64,000 nt of DNA. Origin: an uncultured Rhodocyclaceae bacterium (GTDB lineage Bacteria; Pseudomonadota; Gammaproteobacteria; Burkholderiales; Rhodocyclaceae). The notes beneath the pieces are model-generated. The model ran no database searches and was not told the origin of the DNA. It saw only the letters and a program-made list of their open reading frames with translations. The first letter of the stretch is position 1. Every line of letters begins with the position of its first letter. Position numbers and translations under genes: made by a program. This document shows positions 7,476-15,531 of the stretch, piece by piece. Location of the stretch: assembly GCA_907163075.1 (NCBI GenBank), contig CAJQTY010000002.1, positions 248,001-312,000 of the forward strand, written 5' to 3'.

Positions 7476-9395
7476 TTACTCCTCGAGCGCCTCCCAGCGC
7501 TCCAGCAGCTGCATCAGCTCGTCGTCGATCTCGTTCAGGCGCCGCGCCAGCCCCTGCGCTTCCTGCGCCTGCGCCTGGTACAGCGCCGGATCCTCCAGCC
7601 GCTGGTTGATCATCTTCTGCTCCTCTTCCAGCGCCGCGATGCGTTCGGGCAGTTCGGCCAATTCGCGCGATTCCTTGTAGCTCAGCTTGCGGCTGCCATC
7701 GGCCTTGAGCCTGGCCGTCTGCGCCGCGGCCACCGGTTCAGCGCGTTTCGGGACGGCCTGCGCCGCCTCCTCGGCGCGTCGCCGGATCTGGTAGTCGGCC
7801 CAGTCCTGGTAGCCGCCGGCGTATTCGCGCCAGACCCCGTCGCCTTCGTAGGCGATGGTCTGGGTCACCACGTTGTCGATGAACGCCCGGTCGTGGCTGA
7901 CCAGGAAGAGCGTTCCCGCATAGTCCTGCAATAACTGTTCGAGCAGTTCCAGCGTTTCGATATCGAGGTCGTTGGTCGGCTCGTCGAGCACCAGCACGTT
8001 AGCCGGCCGGGCGAACAGGCGCGCCAGCAGCAGACGGTTGCGTTCACCGCCGGACAGCGACTTGACCGGCGAGCGGGCACGCTGCGGCGCAAAGAGAAAA
8101 TCACCCAGATAGCCGATCACGTGCTTTTTTTCGTTGCCGATCTCGACGTAATCCGAACCCGGCGAGATCACGTCGACCAGCGCCGCCTCCTCGTCGAGCT
8201 GGGTTCTGAACTGGTCAAAATAAGCCGCCTGGATCTTGGTGCCGAGCCGGACTTTCCCGGCATCGGGCGCCAGTTCGCCGAGGATCAGGCGCAGCAGCGT
8301 CGTTTTGCCGGCACCGTTCGGGCCGATCAGGCCGATCTTGTCGCCGCGCTGCAAACGGCAGGAAAAATCACGCACCACCGTCAACTGCTGCTCGCCTTGG
8401 CTAAAACTCTTGCTCACGTGCTCCAACTCGGCCACCAGCTTGCCGCTCTTGTCGCCCGCATCGAGCGCCAGTTCGACCTTGCCCTGGCGCTCGCGCCGCG
8501 CCGCGCGGTCGCGCCGAAGCTGTTCAAGGCGCAGCACACGGCCTTCGTTGCGCGTGCGCCGCGCCTCGACACCCTTGCGAATCCAGACTTCTTCCTGCGC
8601 CAGAAACTTGTCGAACTTGGCGTTCTGGATCGCCTCGTCGTGCAAAATCATTTCTTTTTTGGCCAGGTAGGCGCTGAAATTGCCGGGACACGACAGCAGG
8701 CGCCCGCGATCCAGCTCGACAATGCGCGTCGACACGCGATCCAGGAAACGCCGGTCATGGGTGATGAAGGCCATCGACACATTCGATGAAATCAGCATTT
8801 CCTCGAGCCATTCGATGGCGCCGATGTCGAGGTGGTTGGTCGGTTCGTCGAGCAGCAGCATATCGGGCGAAATGGCCAGGGCCTGCGCCAGCGCCAGGCG
8901 TTTTTTCTGCCCGCCGGAAAGCGTGCCGACGCGCGCATCGGGATTCAGCGAAAAGCGCTGGATCACCCGTTCCGCCTGCGTTTCGAAGGACCATGCTTGG
9001 CGCGACTCGAGTTCGCCCTGCAGATGATGCAGGCGGTCGAGCAGCGCCTCGTGGTCGGTCGCCGGTTCGGCCATGGCATGCGCGACGGCGTGGTATTCGG
9101 CGAGCAGCGCGGAAACTTCGCCCATGCCGGCCACCACCGCGGCGAACACCGTCAGTTCGGGGTCGAACGGCGGCTCCTGCGGCACGTAGCCGACGCGGAT
9201 TCCCGGTTGCCGCCACACCGTCCCGTCATCGAGCAGGCCCTGCCCGGCCAGTGCGCGCAGCAGCGACGATTTGCCGGTGCCGTTGCGGCCGATCAGCGCA
9301 ACGCGCTCGCCGGGGTCGAGCTGGAAATCGGCGTGGTCGAGAAGGGGTACGTGGCCATAGGCGAGCGATGCATCGGACAGAATCAGGTGCGGCAT
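7476..9395 (-). CDS. uup: ABC-F family ATPase Uup
   Basis: The product has 639 residues and contains two ABC ATPase domains in one chain with no membrane domain. The first has Walker A GRNGTGKS at 36-43, signature LSGGQ and Walker B ending DEPTNHLD; the second has GPNGAGKT, LSGGERNR and DEPTNDLD. A basic linker separates them and a coiled-coil C-terminal tail (about the last 70 residues, Glu/Leu-rich) marks it as Uup rather than EttA or YheS. ABC-F proteins act on the ribosome; Uup also affects transposon excision and branched DNA. It ends in the gap after the convergent patatin gene. Confidence 0.92.
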   Translation of the reverse strand: MPHLILSDASLAYGHVPLLDHADFQLDPGERVALIGRNGTGKSSLLRALAGQGLLDDGTVWRQPGIRVGYVPQEPPFDPELTVFAAVVAGMGEVSALLAEYHAVAHAMAEPATDHEALLDRLHHLQGELESRQAWSFETQAERVIQRFSLNPDARVGTLSGGQKKRLALAQALAISPDMLLLDEPTNHLDIGAIEWLEEMLISSNVSMAFITHDRRFLDRVSTRIVELDRGRLLSCPGNFSAYLAKKEMILHDEAIQNAKFDKFLAQEEVWIRKGVEARRTRNEGRVLRLEQLRRDRAARRERQGKVELALDAGDKSGKLVAELEHVSKSFSQGEQQLTVVRDFSCRLQRGDKIGLIGPNGAGKTTLLRLILGELAPDAGKVRLGTKIQAAYFDQFRTQLDEEAALVDVISPGSDYVEIGNEKKHVIGYLGDFLFAPQRARSPVKSLSGGERNRLLLARLFARPANVLVLDEPTNDLDIETLELLEQLLQDYAGTLFLVSHDRAFIDNVVTQTIAYEGDGVWREYAGGYQDWADYQIRRRAEEAAQAVPKRAEPVAAAQTARLKADGSRKLSYKESRELAELPERIAALEEEQKMINQRLEDPALYQAQAQEAQGLARRLNEIDDELMQLLERWEALEE

Positions 9396-9404
9396 GAAGG
9401 CAGG

Positions 9405-9950
9405 CTACTTTCCGGAGGATGGAGACAGCTGTTTGAGGTCGGCGATGATCTCGGCGGAGTGCTTCGAGGTATCGACCTTGAGATAGGTTTTCGCAATTTT
9501 ACCCTGCGCATCGATCAGGAAGGTGTAGCGGCGGGCAAAACGCGTCACCATCCAGTCTGAATAGGCACCATAGCGCTGCGCCACGACGCCGTCCTTGTCG
9601 GCCAGCAGCGGGAAAGGCAGGTGATATTTCCTGGCGAATTCGGCGTTCGACGCCGTTTCGGCGATGCTTACACCGACGACCTGCGCACCCAGGCGAGTCA
9701 ATTGATCCATATCGTCGCGAAAGCTGCAGGCCTCCTCGGTGCAGCCGGGCGTATCGTTCTTGGGATAAAAGTAGAGCACCAGCCACTTTCCGCGCAGGCT
9801 GTCCAGCGAGACCTCCTTGCCGTTCTGGTCGGCCAGGGAAAAGGCCGGCGCCGTGCTGCCGACCGCAGGCACCTCGTCACCCAGCGCGGCGTTGATCGGC
9901 ACAACCAGCAACAAGAGCAGCAACATCCCGATTCGCTTGAGCATCATCAT
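9405..9950 (-). CDS. Exported peroxiredoxin of the Bcp/PrxQ type
   Basis: The product has 181 residues. An N-terminal signal peptide (about 1-24, with a run of leucines) precedes a thioredoxin-fold peroxiredoxin domain. The motif TPGCTEEAC contains Cys70 (peroxidatic) and Cys75 (resolving), the five-residue spacing of atypical two-Cys Bcp/PrxQ enzymes. It should reduce hydrogen peroxide and organic hydroperoxides in the periplasm, whereas the E. coli Bcp is cytoplasmic. It lies nine bases upstream of uup on the same strand, so the two may be co-transcribed. Confidence 0.88.
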   Translation of the reverse strand: MMMLKRIGMLLLLLLVVPINAALGDEVPAVGSTAPAFSLADQNGKEVSLDSLRGKWLVLYFYPKNDTPGCTEEACSFRDDMDQLTRLGAQVVGVSIAETASNAEFARKYHLPFPLLADKDGVVAQRYGAYSDWMVTRFARRYTFLIDAQGKIAKTYLKVDTSKHSAEIIADLKQLSPSSGK

Positions 9951-9995
9951 TCTCCAAAAATGAAGGGAAACTGGCAGCGCACTGCCCCATCGCGC

Positions 9996-10001
9996 TAGAA
10001 T
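9996..10001 (+). promoter_or_regulatory. Probable -10 element of the tRNA-Arg promoter
   Basis: TAGAAT lies 10 bases before the tRNA and is followed by a G+C-rich discriminator, a feature of stable RNA promoters. No good -35 hexamer was found at the right distance; the nearest, CTGGCA at 9971-9976, is weak. Confidence 0.4.
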
Positions 10002-10011
10002 ACGCCCCGAC

Positions 10012-10086
10012 CTCCTCGTAGCATAATGGATAGTGCACGCGCCTCCTAAGCGTGAGATATGGGTTCGATTCCCGTCGAGGAGGCCA
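10012..10086 (+). tRNA. tRNA-Arg (anticodon CCT)
   Basis: A full cloverleaf can be drawn. The acceptor stem CTCCTCG pairs with CGAGGAG, T8 and A9 are in place, the D stem is GCAT/GTGC, and the anticodon stem CGCGC/GCGTG encloses the loop CTCCTAA with anticodon CCT. The T arm has stem ATGGG/CCCGT around TTCGATT. CCA is encoded. It decodes AGG. The next 196 bases before the thioesterase gene hold no recognisable gene. Confidence 0.93.
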
Positions 10087-10282
10087 TTTCGAACACATGC
10101 CGCATCCCGGCACCTGGCGGTAATACCCGTCGATACTTGATCTTTCGGCAGCGAGCTTGAAGATCGATGTATTTATCGGTGCGCAGGCCGGGTACCTGCG
10201 AAGACATCCGCGAGACTTTGAAATTTGCCCACCCTTACCGGCCGCGCAGGCGGACCGCCAACTCAATACCTGAAGACAAACC

Positions 10283-10708
10283 ATGGCCCGCGTCCAGATC
10301 GAAGTCCCCGAGCAGTTCCCCTTCAGTACCGAAATCATGCTTTATCTCAGCCACATGAACTACGGCGGACACCTTGACAACGCCCTCCTGCTGACAGTGG
10401 TTTCAGAGGCACGTGTCCGCTTTTTCAAGTCCTTCGGCTATACCGAACTGGATGTCGAAGGCGTCGGCATAATTGTCACCGATGCGGCGGTTCAGTACCG
10501 CTCCGAGGCGTTTCATGGCGAGGCGATGGTGGTGCAAATGGGCGCCGCCGATTTTGGCAGCAAAGGCTGCGATCTGCTCTGGCGCATGCACGAGCAATCG
10601 AGCCAGCGCGAAGTGGCGCGCGGCAAGACCGGGATCGTATTCTTCGACTATGCAGCGCGAAAAGTGACGCAGGTACCGGAACGATTCCGCGCGCGACTCG
10701 AACGCTAA
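10283..10708 (+). CDS. Hotdog-fold acyl-CoA thioesterase
   Basis: The product has 141 residues, normal for a single hotdog domain of the 4-hydroxybenzoyl-CoA thioesterase/YbgC type. The start contains the active-site-like HMNYGGHLDN segment (His30, Asp32), followed by the long helix ALLLTVVSEARVRFF and strands ending in RGKTGIVFFD. It should hydrolyse an acyl-CoA or related thioester; the exact substrate is unknown. It stands alone between tRNA-Arg and an insertion sequence whose left end begins about 40 bases beyond the stop codon. Confidence 0.85.
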   Translation: MARVQIEVPEQFPFSTEIMLYLSHMNYGGHLDNALLLTVVSEARVRFFKSFGYTELDVEGVGIIVTDAAVQYRSEAFHGEAMVVQMGAADFGSKGCDLLWRMHEQSSQREVARGKTGIVFFDYAARKVTQVPERFRARLER

Positions 10709-10880
10709 AGCGGTTTTCCCGGATCTAGGGATGCGGTGGTCCCGGTCGTTTGGACAGCCACCGGGCAGGAATAAGCTAAGGCCGGTGCCGGGGTTTTGGT
10801 TTTGACTTTCCCGGATTTTATAGCGATTGGATCGAGCGCTGTGGAGCTTGTGGGCCGCCGCCGACCTGTGGGCAAGCGGT

Positions 10881-10958
10881 GGGCAACGCGCAGCGTTGTC
10901 CACGGTTTGTCCATAGGGGACCGCGCTGGCGCGGTCAGGCGGGAACCGGCGTAGCCGG
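10881..10958. repeat. Three consecutive stem-loops inside the IS tail
   Basis: Three hairpins follow each other in the non-coding part of the insertion sequence. The first pairs 10881-10888 with 10894-10901, including one G-T pair. The second is a perfect 8-bp stem, GACCGCGC at 10919-10926 with GCGCGGTC at 10929-10936. The third pairs CCGGC at 10946-10950 with GCCGG at 10954-10958. Confidence 0.7.
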
Positions 10959-10993
10959 CTGTCCATAAATCCACAGTGCATTGCTTTTGCATT

Positions 10994-11827
10994 TCAGGCT
11001 GCCTGCGCCTGGGCGTTGTCCCGCGCCCCGAAGTAGGTCTCGTCCGGCGTCTGCCAGTTCAGCGACTGATGCGGTCGGCGGCGGTTGTACCAGTCGAAAC
11101 ATTCAGCCAGGCTCTTCTTCTGCTCGATGCCGTTTTCGCAGGGACGCAGATAGACCCATTCGTGTTTCACCGTCCACCACAATCGCTCGACGAAGATGTT
11201 GTCATGACAACGCCCGCGTCCGTCCATGCTGATCTGGATGCCGTGCGCCTTGAGCACATCGGTGAATTCCGCGCTGGTGAATTGGCTGCCCTGGTCGGTG
11301 TTGAAGATTTCCGGTGTGCCATAGCGGGACAGTGCCTCGGTCAGCGCCGCCGTGCAGAAGTCGGTGGTCAGTGTGTTCGACAGGCGCCACGCCAGCACCT
11401 TGCGCGTCGCCCAGTCCAGGATGGCGCACAGGTACAGGAACCCGTGGCGCATCCGGATGTAGGTGATGTCGGTGGCCCAGACGTGATTGGGCCGCTCGAT
11501 GGTCAGGCCGCGCAGGAGATACGGATACACCTTGTGCTCAGGATGCGGCTTGCTGGTGTCTGGCTTCGGCCCAACAGCCCACAGGCCCAGCTTCTTCATC
11601 AGGCGACGGATGCGGCGGCGACCAACCAGAACGCCCTCGCGCTTGAGCATTTGCTGTAGGCGCCGGCTGCCATACATCGGATTCTCCGTGAAGAGCTCAT
11701 CCAGACGCTTGAGCAGATCGAGCTCTTCCTGCGATTCCGGACGGGGCCGGTAATAGACGCTGCTGCGTGATATCCCAAGCAACTTGGCTTGCCGGGCGAC
11801 GGACAGCTCACTTCCCGGGGCAATCAT
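10994..11827 (-). CDS. IS3-family transposase OrfB (DDE integrase)
   Basis: The product has 277 residues. It starts with a helix-turn-helix-like region (SVARQAKLLGISRSSVYYR), then the HTH_21 segment (NPMYGSRRLQQML) and the rve integrase core. The catalytic triad is complete: D120 in WATDITY, D178 in NTDQGSQF and E214 in FVERLWW, with 35 residues between the second Asp and the Glu, as is standard for IS3. The ATG overlaps the orfA stop codon as ATGA (11824-11827), so OrfB can be made by translational coupling or through a frameshifted OrfAB fusion. Confidence 0.92.
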   Translation of the reverse strand: MIAPGSELSVARQAKLLGISRSSVYYRPRPESQEELDLLKRLDELFTENPMYGSRRLQQMLKREGVLVGRRRIRRLMKKLGLWAVGPKPDTSKPHPEHKVYPYLLRGLTIERPNHVWATDITYIRMRHGFLYLCAILDWATRKVLAWRLSNTLTTDFCTAALTEALSRYGTPEIFNTDQGSQFTSAEFTDVLKAHGIQISMDGRGRCHDNIFVERLWWTVKHEWVYLRPCENGIEQKKSLAECFDWYNRRRPHQSLNWQTPDETYFGARDNAQAQAA

Positions 11828-12129
11828 TGTCCGCCTTTCAACAGGCGGGCAATGGCGGGCTGTCCGGCCAAGAAATCCCGTTCAACCTGCAACTGCCCAA
11901 TCTTGCGATGCAGGTTGTCAATCACGGCCTGCGGGTCGGCAGCCTTCTTGTTGCCGCGTTCGAATACCTCCTTGGCGTTCTTCACCAACTCCTGCTTCCA
12001 GGTGCTGATCATCGTCGGATGGACGCCGTACGCCGACGCCAGTTCCGCCAGCGTCTTGTCTCCCGCCACGGCCGCCATCGCTACTTGCGCCTTGAATTCG
12101 GCACTGTGCTGCTTGCGCTTCGTTCCCAT
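11824..12129 (-). CDS. IS3-family transposase OrfA (helix-turn-helix)
   Basis: The product has 101 residues. Residues 8-60 are a HTH_8/transposase-8 domain (SAEFKAQVAMAAV...LAELASAYGVHPTMISTWK) that recognises the terminal inverted repeats. A Leu-containing heptad region follows (about 65-95) and probably mediates oligomerisation with OrfB. The length is typical for OrfA. It begins about 48 bases inside the right end of the element. Confidence 0.9.
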   Translation of the reverse strand: MGTKRKQHSAEFKAQVAMAAVAGDKTLAELASAYGVHPTMISTWKQELVKNAKEVFERGNKKAADPQAVIDNLHRKIGQLQVERDFLAGQPAIARLLKGGQ

Positions 12130-12210
12130 CCTTCACGTTCCTTTCAACCGGTCAGCCTTAGCTTAGCCGACTGTCCAAAAAAACGTGACCGCCGCAGGAG
12201 GCGCCGATTT

Positions 12211-12282
12211 ATTCGTCACACCGGCGGAAGCCGGTGTCCAGCTCGTTGATTTTTGTGGATTCCGGCGTGCGCCGGAATGACT
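12211..12282. repeat. REPIN-like doublet of two hairpins
   Basis: Two perfect hairpins face each other across a 22-base A/T-rich spacer. CACCGGC at 12219-12225 pairs with GCCGGTG at 12230-12236. ATTCCGGCG at 12259-12267 pairs with CGCCGGAAT at 12270-12278. The outer flanks GTCA and TGAC are also complementary. This is the form of dispersed extragenic palindromic repeats known in many Proteobacteria. Confidence 0.7.
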
Positions 12283-12290
12283 ATTTGTCA

Positions 12291-12672
12291 TTTAATCAGC
12301 GTTTCCCTGTAGTAATGCGATCTTGATGGCGCTTATTTGAACGCTACGCCGGTTCGGCTTTAAGCTGCGGAAAAGCGCGGCGCATTCCGACGCCGTATTT
12401 GCGATACCTCCACCGCCGAATGTCGGAAGGCGCCTTCGGCTTTTCCGACCTACACCAGACTCCGGGCGAGCGGGCCCTGCGCTCAAGTGCAGTGCCGTAG
12501 GGCGGATGAGCGTAGCGTCATCCGCCGAATAGGGCTTATATGGCGGAAAGCGCTGCGCTTTTCCGCCCTACCGGCCGTTGGTATAAGTTCCCAGGCAGCG
12601 TGCAACACTACACTCGCCAAGAACCGCAATTCAAACCACAACGAGCACAGCGCCAGGGAAACGCTGATTAAA
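12291..12672. repeat. 382-bp non-coding unit with perfect 19-bp terminal inverted repeats
   Basis: TTTAATCAGCGTTTCCCTG at 12291-12309 is repeated as its exact complement at 12654-12672. The interior has no credible gene and instead holds at least three strong stem-loops. This is the layout of a miniature inverted-repeat element or another non-autonomous unit. No target duplication was recognised, and it is not certain that the unit moves as a whole. With the REPIN-like doublet it accounts for most of the 528 bases between the IS and the next gene. Confidence 0.65.
12422..12567. repeat. Cluster of three related palindromes ending in CCTAC/GTAGG
   Basis: Three hairpins lie in a row. GTCGGAA at 12422-12428 pairs with TTCCGAC at 12443-12449. 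GGCGGATGA at 12501-12509 pairs with TCATCCGCC at 12518-12526. GGCGGAAA at 12542-12549 pairs with TTTCCGCC at 12560-12567. The first and third are followed by CTAC and the second is preceded by GTAG, so they belong to one family in alternating orientation. The second closely resembles a GTAGGG-headed palindrome common in Gamma- and Betaproteobacteria. Confidence 0.75.
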
Positions 12673-12707
12673 CGAGAAAACGCGCCGACGTCGGGAAAGC
12701 ATGGCGC

Positions 12708-13655
12708 TCACGTCGCGCGTGCGGGTTCGCTTCCTCGAGTCACCAGCCCGATCCCCGAACAGACCAGCAGCAGCGCGATCACATTCTTCCATTCCAGGAT
12801 GCTTTCGCCGAGAAAGATGGCAGAAAGAATGGCGCCGAAGATCGGTATCAGGAAGTTGAACACCGCCACCAGGCCGACGCGGTTGTATTTGAGCAGGATG
12901 GTCCACAGGGCGAACGCCACGGACGAGAGCAACACCATGTAGAAAAGCAGCGCCGATGATTTCAGCGTGAATCCCGTAAGCTCGCCGCCGGTGAGATAGC
13001 CCGCCACGCTGAGCGCGACGCCGCCGATCGCCAGTTGATAACCGGTGAGGACGATCGAGTCCATCCCCTGAGAGATTTTCTTGCCGTAGATCGTGGCGGC
13101 GGAAAGGATGAACGCGGCGATCACGACAAAACCCTCGCCAAGCAGGGTGAAGTGGATATCCAGCAAATCACTGTTGAAATTTACTACCATCACCCCGGCA
13201 AAACCGATCAGGCAACCGAGCGCCTTGTTCAGGCTAAGCCGGTCGTTGCGGTAGATGAAATGCGCCAGAATTACGCTGAAAAACGTTCCCGTGGCATTCA
13301 TGATCGAGCTTTTCACCCCTGTCGTGTAGGCCAGTCCGACATAAAAGAAGACATACTGGAGCGAAGTCTGAGTCAGGCCGAGCGTGCTGATCTGCCGGAG
13401 CTTTTTCCAGCTCAGATTGAAGATGTCGCGCCGGGTAAGCACGGCCATCACCAGCAGCAGCAGGCCGGCAAAAACGAAACGGTAACCGGCGAAAAGCATT
13501 TTCGAGGGGATATCGTCCGGCGCAATCAAGAACATCGCGTAGCCGTTCTTGATGGCCGGGTAGGCGCTGCCCCAAAGCAGACAGCAGAGGGTAGCCAGCA
13601 GAAAGACCACTTTGCGGCTGGAAAAGACCGGATGTGCGTTCGAGGGCTGATTCAA
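12708..13655 (-). CDS. EamA/DMT-family transporter
   Basis: The product has 315 residues from the preferred TTG start at 13655 and ten hydrophobic segments in two EamA repeats; typical pieces are LLWGSAYPAIK near the start and the paired ATGTFFSVILAHFIY and FNFLIPIFGAILS helices. It is probably a metabolite or amino-acid exporter of the inner membrane. The frame stays open to 13790 without ATG, but that stretch is not hydrophobic and has no family character. The true start is therefore uncertain within a few codons. The gene ends next to the repeat island. Confidence 0.82.
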   Translation of the reverse strand: MNQPSNAHPVFSSRKVVFLLATLCCLLWGSAYPAIKNGYAMFLIAPDDIPSKMLFAGYRFVFAGLLLLVMAVLTRRDIFNLSWKKLRQISTLGLTQTSLQYVFFYVGLAYTTGVKSSIMNATGTFFSVILAHFIYRNDRLSLNKALGCLIGFAGVMVVNFNSDLLDIHFTLLGEGFVVIAAFILSAATIYGKKISQGMDSIVLTGYQLAIGGVALSVAGYLTGGELTGFTLKSSALLFYMVLLSSVAFALWTILLKYNRVGLVAVFNFLIPIFGAILSAIFLGESILEWKNVIALLLVCSGIGLVTRGSEPARAT

Positions 13656-13750
13656 GTTTCTTCGTGGAACAAGACAAAGGGGCGGATTATAGCCCAGCGC
13701 CGACCCGTGCGACGCACCGCAAGCCCTCGACGGCGGGTCAACGAAGGAAA

Positions 13751-14200
13751 CTACACGTCGAAAACAACACCTTTCTTCAGGATGAAGCAACCGTAGGGCC
13801 GGTCCTCGCTATTTTGCACGACGGCGAAACACTTTTTGGCGGCGGCATAGAACTGGTGGCGCTCGATCACGCCATGCGCCACATCGCGTCCCTCGGCGCG
13901 TCGGCACGCGGCCAGCACGTCGGCGTGAACGGAAAGGATGGCGCCAGGCTGATCGACGGGATCCATCCAGGCCAGCGGCGCATCGACAAAGGTGTCGAGC
14001 GGCATCAGTTCGAGGATTCCACCGATCGAAGTCGGCGCATCGAGGCCGCCCAGTGTGATCAGTTTTCCCGACTGCGTTTCCATCGCCACCGAGCAGGCGG
14101 GAAAGTTGCGGTCGACCACCGCCAGATCGTCGCCGTGCCCCATGGCCGCAAGCACCCACAGCAATTCCGCATCCATGAACGACGGCACGTGTTTGAGCAT
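13751..14200 (-). CDS. RbsD/FucU-family sugar mutarotase
   Basis: The product has 149 residues. The family signatures are visible: an early AELLWVLAAMGHGDDLAVVDRNFPA region with the conserved His and Asp residues, and a C-terminal YGCFILKKG ending. RbsD/FucU enzymes interconvert alpha and beta anomers of ribose or fucose. The length fits FucU better than RbsD. The ATG at 14200 is chosen because it aligns with the normal N-terminus (LKHVPSFM); an open frame continues far upstream in the same phase but overlaps srkA antiparallel codon bias and is not real. No sugar operon surrounds it. Confidence 0.85.
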   Translation of the reverse strand: MLKHVPSFMDAELLWVLAAMGHGDDLAVVDRNFPACSVAMETQSGKLITLGGLDAPTSIGGILELMPLDTFVDAPLAWMDPVDQPGAILSVHADVLAACRRAEGRDVAHGVIERHQFYAAAKKCFAVVQNSEDRPYGCFILKKGVVFDV

Positions 14201-14394
14201 GATTTTTCTCCCCAATGTGGCTTGCGCCGGCCAGGCACGATCGGCACCGTGCCGGCTGAGCGTGAAAGCGATGCGCAGACTATACGGAGCGGACGGTCGA
14301 AAGGCAACTCGCCGCACGCGGTCGCCTTGCGGCCAATCCGCAGCCGGCAAGTCGCGGATTCTCGGCGGCCCGGCGACGCGAACCACTGTGTCGC

Positions 14395-15399
14395 TCAGGC
14401 CGACCACAACGGCGGCTCGTCCATCAGGGCGATCTGCTCGCGCAATTCGAGAATCCGGTCCTGCCAGTAGCGCTGTGAGTTGAACCACGGAAACGCCGCC
14501 GGGAAGGCCGGATCGTCCCAGCGCCGCGCCAGCCAGCCGGCGTAGTGAATCAGGCGCAGGGTGCGCAAGGCTTCGACGAGGTGCAACTGGCGCGTGTCGA
14601 ACTCGAAGAAATCCTCGTAGCCTGCGAGCACATCGGCCAATTGCCGGACCTGATCGGCCCGCTCGCCGGAAAGGAGCATCCACAAATCCTGGACTGCCGG
14701 ACCCATGCGCGCATCGTCGAAGTCGACAAAGCAGGGGCCGCCGCCGTCGCCTTCCACCCACAGCACATTGCCGGCATGACAGTCGCCGTGCAAGCGCAGG
14801 GTGGCGACCTTGCCGGCACGCGCAAAGCAGTTCCGGACGCCGTCGAGCGCCTGCCCGACGACACCGAAATAGACCTCGGCCAGATCGGCCGGCAGAAATT
14901 CGCCACTCCGCAGAAAATCGCGTGGCTCTTCGCCAAAGCTGTGAATGTCGAGTACCGGTCGCTCGGTAAAGGGCTTCAGCGCACCTACCGCATGGATGCG
15001 TCCGATGAAACGCCCCATCCATTCGAGGGTTTGCCCGCTGTCGAACTCTGGCGCCCTGCCGCCCTGCCGCGCGAATACCGCAAAACGCAGCTCGCCATGC
15101 GTATGGAGGGACTTGCCACCGATCATCATCGGCGCGACGACCGGCAACTCGCGTGCGGCCAGCTCGGCGGAAAATTCGTGCTCTTCGAGAATCGCCGCAT
15201 CCGACCAGCGGCCAGCGCGATAAAACTTGACGACGCGCGTTGCGCCCTCCTCCATGTACACCTGGTAGACGCGGTTCTCGTAGCTGTTGAGCGCGAGCAG
15301 ACGGCCGTCCGGACGCAGTCCGATACTCTCCAGGGCATCAAGCAGGGAGTCTGGCGTTAGCGCGGAAAACGGGGTGCTGGTGGTTTCGGTGCGAATCAT
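14395..15399 (-). CDS. srkA: SrkA-type stress response kinase (YihE family)
   Basis: The product has 334 residues, the usual size for SrkA/YihE. It has the aminoglycoside-phosphotransferase-like kinase fold: the lysine of VVKFYR in the N-lobe, the catalytic loop LHGDCHAGNVLW and the metal-binding FVDFDDA. SrkA is a Ser/Thr kinase that counteracts MazF-linked death under stress in E. coli. The ATG at 15399 has GGAG nine bases upstream and is preferred to an in-frame start at 15486. It is divergent from the next gene. Confidence 0.9.
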   Translation of the reverse strand: MIRTETTSTPFSALTPDSLLDALESIGLRPDGRLLALNSYENRVYQVYMEEGATRVVKFYRAGRWSDAAILEEHEFSAELAARELPVVAPMMIGGKSLHTHGELRFAVFARQGGRAPEFDSGQTLEWMGRFIGRIHAVGALKPFTERPVLDIHSFGEEPRDFLRSGEFLPADLAEVYFGVVGQALDGVRNCFARAGKVATLRLHGDCHAGNVLWVEGDGGGPCFVDFDDARMGPAVQDLWMLLSGERADQVRQLADVLAGYEDFFEFDTRQLHLVEALRTLRLIHYAGWLARRWDDPAFPAAFPWFNSQRYWQDRILELREQIALMDEPPLWSA

Positions 15400-15531
15400 G
15401 CTGATACTCCACAAGGCTGAGATACGCGTATTCATTGTTGTAGGATACACCGTGAGCCTGGCTGCGAAACCCGGGCTTTCTCTCATGACCTTGGCACGTT
15501 TATAATTTCTCCCGTTTATCGATCGGCGACG

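Larger units (their letters stand above)
10749..12179 (-). mobile_element. IS3-family insertion sequence, apparently intact
   Basis: The element carries overlapping orfA and orfB transposase genes. TGGACAG begins at 10751 and its complement CTGTCCA ends at 12177; TTTGGACAG is shared by both ends. A second shared block, TAAGCTAAGG, lies just inside each end (10772-10781 and the complement at 12156-12165). No target-site duplication could be identified next to either end, so the borders may be off by a few bases. About 240 bases between the left end and the end of orfB are non-coding and rich in hairpins. Confidence 0.8.

Noticed and set aside
10012-10086. tRNA-Arg as an integration site for a genomic island
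   Set aside because: No integrase follows and no direct repeat of the tRNA 3' end was found downstream; only an IS3 element lies nearby.
12211-12672. Repeat-rich region as a possible CRISPR array
   Set aside because: The units are palindromes of different sequence with irregular spacing; there are no equal repeats with spacers and no cas genes.
14201-15022. N-terminal extension of the RbsD/FucU frame to 15022
   Set aside because: The extension is Arg/Ala-rich, runs through srkA in another frame on the same strand, and has no similarity to the family; the protein is complete from 14200.
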